DNA of 64,000 nt from Opitutaceae bacterium. GTDB taxonomy: Bacteria > Verrucomicrobiota > Verrucomicrobiia > Opitutales > Opitutaceae. A model generated the notes under the pieces. The model was not told the origin of the DNA and ran no database searches. It saw only the letters and a list, made by a program, of their open reading frames with translations. Shown here piece after piece: positions 61,329 to 64,000 of this stretch; position 1 is the stretch's first letter; every line of letters begins with the position of its first letter. The stretch is taken from assembly GCA_028284385.1 (NCBI GenBank), contig JANQRT010000060.1, forward strand, positions 124,001-188,000, given 5' to 3'. Made by a program: the position numbers and the translations under genes.

Positions 61329-61356
61329 AAAGCTGCCCCAAAAATGAGGCAGCTTT
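61329..61356 (-). terminator. Terminator after the VPDxGST-tailed protein gene
   Basis: A 9-bp perfect stem AAAGCTGCC/GGCAGCTTT, with TTTTTCATT following on the minus strand, 24 bases past the stop of the secreted protein gene. Confidence 0.85.
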
Positions 61357-61379
61357 CGAAGTAATTTAGATTAAGCCTT

Positions 61380-62024
61380 TTATTTGTTTAAACGTTTTCT
61401 TAGTGCGATGAGGAATAAAATTCCAATTCCTGCGAGCGAGACTGTTGAGCCTGCATCAGGTACTTGGCTAACAAGATTCCCCTCTAAAGTGAAAGCCTTA
61501 TCATGATGTAATGCATTTCCGGTCGGAAAATTTTTATTGAATACAAGCGACCCTTGAAGGGCTCCGAAAGTGCTTGTTGTGTTTGCCCAGCTAGAATCGA
61601 AATTGTCCGTGTTGTTGATCCCAATCCAATAGGTTCCGGGATCTAGCATTATGTTCAAACCTGAAACGCTGTAGTCATAGCCTTGCCAATTGTTGAAGAT
61701 GGTTCCTTCGCCGTTGATTGATCGATTTGCAGTAAAACTTCCACTAAAAATTGGTCCTGCTTCGGGAGTGCCGGAAAATATAGAAATCGATGTTCCTCCG
61801 TAACTTTGGCTTATACGATCGAACTGTTGCCAGTAGATGTCTGTAACTATTACTTTGTCGCCAAGTAAAAAATTATCATACAATCTTTGTGAGGCATTGC
61901 TTCTAGTATTGTCTTGACCGCTGCCAGAACTACCATTATCGTAGAGGATTGTTGTAGCTTGCGTTAGCGAAGCGATCATTATTGAAACGCAAAAAGCGAG
62001 AATTATTTTTCGTATAGTCTTCAT
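61380..62024 (-). CDS. Secreted protein with VPDxGST C-terminal sorting signal (exosortase substrate)
   Basis: 214 residues. A signal peptide (MKTIRKIILAFCVSIMIASLTQA) is followed by a beta-rich domain with many Gly, Asn and Ser (TILYDNGSSGSGQDNTRS, GTYWIGINNTDNF). The C-terminus is VPDAGSTVSLAGIGILFLIALRKRLNK: a VPDxGST motif, one membrane helix and a basic tail, the VPDSG-CTERM variant known from Verrucomicrobia and processed by an exosortase. No exosortase gene lies in the window. The protein is probably cell-surface or matrix associated. A short secreted frame lies 18 bases upstream. Confidence 0.85.
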   Translation of the reverse strand: MKTIRKIILAFCVSIMIASLTQATTILYDNGSSGSGQDNTRSNASQRLYDNFLLGDKVIVTDIYWQQFDRISQSYGGTSISIFSGTPEAGPIFSGSFTANRSINGEGTIFNNWQGYDYSVSGLNIMLDPGTYWIGINNTDNFDSSWANTTSTFGALQGSLVFNKNFPTGNALHHDKAFTLEGNLVSQVPDAGSTVSLAGIGILFLIALRKRLNK

Positions 62025-62042
62025 TATATGTCTAAGTAATAA

Positions 62043-62234
62043 TTATATTAAGGAACAAGATGGTGATTCAAACGAAACTGATACGTTCATTGGTATTGTT
62101 GATCCCACAGATGTATCAGTAAATTGATTGCCAAATTCGTAGTAAGCAATAGATGGTCCTGAAAGATCCAAGTTTATGTTCACCGCGTAGACTGAGGTGA
62201 CTGAGACAAAGAGAATGATGATGATTCTTTTCAT
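62043..62234 (-). CDS. Short secreted peptide or truncated surface protein
   Basis: 63 residues. MKRIIIILFVSVTSVYAVNINLDLSG is a signal peptide with a mature start; the rest (ESPSCSLI end) is short and beta-like with no sorting signal. It lies 18 bases before the VPDxGST-tailed gene on the same strand, so they may be one transcript. It may be the remnant of a longer surface protein that lost its C-terminus; nothing in the sequence decides between a genuine small protein and a remnant. Confidence 0.45.
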   Translation of the reverse strand: MKRIIIILFVSVTSVYAVNINLDLSGPSIAYYEFGNQFTDTSVGSTIPMNVSVSFESPSCSLI

Positions 62235-62382
62235 TTTTGTATTATTAATTTGGATACATAAGTTTAAGATTTTCGTTAGTTGGTTGGACTAACTGAAAGT
62301 CAAATTGAGAAGAATTTTGTTAACGTATTTTTTACAAATAGATTGAAATTTAATCTTTTCCTCTGGGCAACAGGGTCAAATC

Positions 62383-62431
62383 CGTACAAATGTACGTGGC
62401 GAAGTCAAGCATAGACTGTTACATTTGTACG
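62383..62431 (+). promoter_or_regulatory. Paired operator-like repeats before the XRE gene
   Basis: CGTAC-AAAT-GTACG (62383-62396) and GTTAC-ATTT-GTACG (62418-62431) are two palindromes of the same form, centres 35 bases apart; across them ACATTTGTACG is the reverse complement of CGTACAAATGT. The second ends one base before the GTG start of the XRE gene. This is the layout expected of autorepression by a lambda-repressor-like protein. Confidence 0.7.
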
Positions 62432-62432
62432 A

Positions 62433-62690
62433 GTGGCAACGCTCGAACAGGCATTCGGACAAACATTGCGTGACGCTCGCTTGAAGGCTGGATTCACGCA
62501 GGAGGAACTTGCTCATCAAGCTAATCTCAATACATCGGCAATCTCCTTTCTCGAACGGGGACTTCGCAAACCGACGCTACATAGCGTCTTTGCTATTTCT
62601 AAAGTATTGGGTATTTCTCCAAGCAAACTGATTGCGAAAGTGGAACGCCTGGATCCCGAAATCGAGACCGTTCCCGTCTTAAAAAGATAG
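62433..62690 (+). CDS. XRE-family transcriptional regulator
   Basis: 85 residues from a GTG that lies directly behind the paired operator. LRDARLKAGFTQEELAHQANLNTSAISFLERGLRKPTLHSVFAISKVLG is a complete lambda-repressor-type helix-turn-helix (Cro/C1 family), with nothing but a short tail after it. As a stand-alone domain it probably represses its own promoter and possibly neighbouring genes. A ribosome site is not evident, so translation may be leaderless. Similar small regulators are found in restriction-modification, toxin and mobile-element loci; no partner gene is visible beside it. Confidence 0.9.
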   Translation: MATLEQAFGQTLRDARLKAGFTQEELAHQANLNTSAISFLERGLRKPTLHSVFAISKVLGISPSKLIAKVERLDPEIETVPVLKR

Positions 62691-62898
62691 GCCCTAGTTA
62701 GCAATGTAAGAAAAGTGTGCAGGAGCGAACTCATTGTGTATCTATATCGCAGATACCTCTACGAAAGGTGATGATACGTTGGAATTTGTTCAGTGCCAGG
62801 ACAAGAGCGAATCCGTTTCTGCTGTATTTTGCGCCAATCTGGAACTCTTTACTCAAATAAGGAATTGACCCTTTATTTGCTACGAATTGCGTTTTGGC

Positions 62899-63981
62899 AT
62901 GCCCTCCTCCCAGCAAAGATCTCAAATCTATCTCTCCCGTCGTATAGACGCATTGCGAAAGGAACTGGAAGACATTGATAGTCCCGAAGCAAAACAGGTA
63001 GAAATCCTCAAATTGATAAATACCGTTACTGGATCGTTCTTCTCTGCCTTTAATCTTACGGATGATCTTGCGAGAGTTTATGGAGGCATTGCATATCCGC
63101 TTACCGAGCAACGAATAAGTTTTATCCAAGAATTAACTCCGACGCTCCGTTCAATTATTACTGCTGACCTAATGCAGGATCTTATGTTTGGTGGTCTTGA
63201 GCATAATCAGGCGTACCAACCTCCTCAGTCGTTGTATCTTAGTTCGCCTGTGTATCAGGAAATATACTCTCACTTCGATATGCATCATACGGCTTGGTAT
63301 CGGTATCCGCGATTTACTGATAGAAGACGAGTAATTGTAGGAATTTCTTCCAATGAAAGGGCATTTAGTAGGAAAGAATTATCTAATCTGGAGAAAATCT
63401 GTTTTGCTTTTCGAAAACAGATCACAGATATAGCCGATTCTGGTGTTAGCTACCCGACGTTTGCGTTGCAATCTGACCACACCACGATTCTCAATTCCCA
63501 TCTGAATCCTAAACATATCTCGGCTTACATGCACGCCCAGTTAAGTTTTTTCTATGGACGATTGCAAGGGAGCGATTCGGAAGGATGGCAGTTGCCAGCG
63601 GACCTTGTTAAAACCATCACCCACTACCTGAATCGTAAAGTTGAATACATTATTCCTTTAGAGGAAGGCATGTACTTTTCTTTCAATAAAAGACGTCAGG
63701 GAAGAATGTTGAGTCTTATTGTTCGTTCGATTGCCAATGAGTCTTACGAACTCGCTTGTTATGAAGACCAGAGCGAACTTGAGCGGTTAACTCGGATCCG
63801 AAAAGCGTGTGAGGATCTTCCCCGAGATAGATATTCGATTCTGTCTGCTTGCCAAGCGATTCTAGACGGGGCGAAAGGACAGGAGCAAATTTTGGAAAAG
63901 GCGTGTCTCTCAGCCTTAAAGCCTGCAACGGGAAGAAAGATTGTGAGCAAGGCTCACGGAATCCTTCAATTAGTCCCGTAA
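62899..63981 (+). CDS. Unknown protein, possible GAF-like regulator
   Basis: About 360 residues from the ATG at 62899; a TTG four codons earlier is also open. The middle (YRYPRFTDRRRVIVGISSNERAFSRKELSNLEKICFAFRKQI) resembles the end of a GAF-type sensor domain in LuxR-type regulators of Verrucomicrobia. The final 65 residues (LPRDRYSILSACQAILDG, LKPATGRKIVSKAHGILQLV) are where such proteins carry a LuxR helix-turn-helix, but the match is weak. No signal or membrane segment. It stands 208 bases after the XRE gene. Function unknown. Confidence 0.5.
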   Translation: MPSSQQRSQIYLSRRIDALRKELEDIDSPEAKQVEILKLINTVTGSFFSAFNLTDDLARVYGGIAYPLTEQRISFIQELTPTLRSIITADLMQDLMFGGLEHNQAYQPPQSLYLSSPVYQEIYSHFDMHHTAWYRYPRFTDRRRVIVGISSNERAFSRKELSNLEKICFAFRKQITDIADSGVSYPTFALQSDHTTILNSHLNPKHISAYMHAQLSFFYGRLQGSDSEGWQLPADLVKTITHYLNRKVEYIIPLEEGMYFSFNKRRQGRMLSLIVRSIANESYELACYEDQSELERLTRIRKACEDLPRDRYSILSACQAILDGAKGQEQILEKACLSALKPATGRKIVSKAHGILQLVP

Positions 63982-64000
63982 GAAGATGCGGTACGGCCGA

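Noticed and set aside
60613..64000. Direct repeat of the tRNA-Leu 3' end marking an attachment site
   Set aside because: I looked for a second copy of the T-arm/acceptor sequence to the right and did not find one within the window.

Overview
The window looks like chromosome from a marine-type Verrucomicrobiota bacterium, most likely class Opitutae. Reasons: a secreted protein ending in a VPDxGST sorting signal (the Verrucomicrobia-type variant of PEP-CTERM), many HDOD and hybrid-kinase signalling proteins, few strong Shine-Dalgarno sites, moderate G+C, and short operons mixed with metabolic genes. The taxonomic call is inference.

Layout. 0-6.3 kb: two tandem glycine-zipper lipoproteins, then a minus-strand run with a GH20 hexosaminidase, a HAD phosphatase, a TruC-like pseudouridine synthase, a secreted DUF4097 repeat protein and an Rsm22-type ribosome-associated methyltransferase. 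6.4-12 kb: ABC exporter plus fused 5-oxoprolinase. 12-20 kb: HrpA helicase coupled to a small secreted protein and a metal-efflux permease, an MFS transporter and a methyltransferase. 20-28.4 kb: an atypical kinase-like protein, 2-oxoacid:ferredoxin oxidoreductase (korAB), an oxidoreductase and two unknowns, with a 665-base gene-free stretch holding a second, orphan terminator.

28.5-45.4 kb is rich in signalling: two hybrid histidine kinases, a SpoIIE phosphatase fused to an anti-sigma-type kinase domain, a STAS protein, and two REC-HDOD proteins, one anchored in the membrane with a GspB-like tail. Between them lies an exopolysaccharide-initiation operon (uridine kinase-like, sugar transferase, and a degenerate sugar-transferase fusion) that reads straight into the SpoIIE gene. 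coaBC, a TrmH-type methyltransferase and a thioredoxin-like protein are housekeeping inserts.

45.5-57.1 kb is the most unusual part. A type IV pilin-like gene is followed, on the same strand, by a terminator and then a tightly overlapping operon: three paralogous GT-C-type membrane proteins, a methyltransferase, and a methyltransferase fused to a DPM1-like GT2 glycosyltransferase. A further methyltransferase/GT-C pair and two decayed gene fragments flank it. I read this as a candidate pilin or surface glycosylation locus; no part of that is proven by the sequence.

57.3-64 kb: a DUF481 outer membrane protein, rsfS, nadD, a divergent sigma factor, tRNA-Leu(TAA), and then an AT-richer segment with an AlpA-like HTH, a VPDxGST secreted protein, an XRE regulator with a paired operator and an unknown regulator-like protein. 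This last part may be the left end of an island inserted at the tRNA, but no integrase or repeat of the tRNA end is visible.
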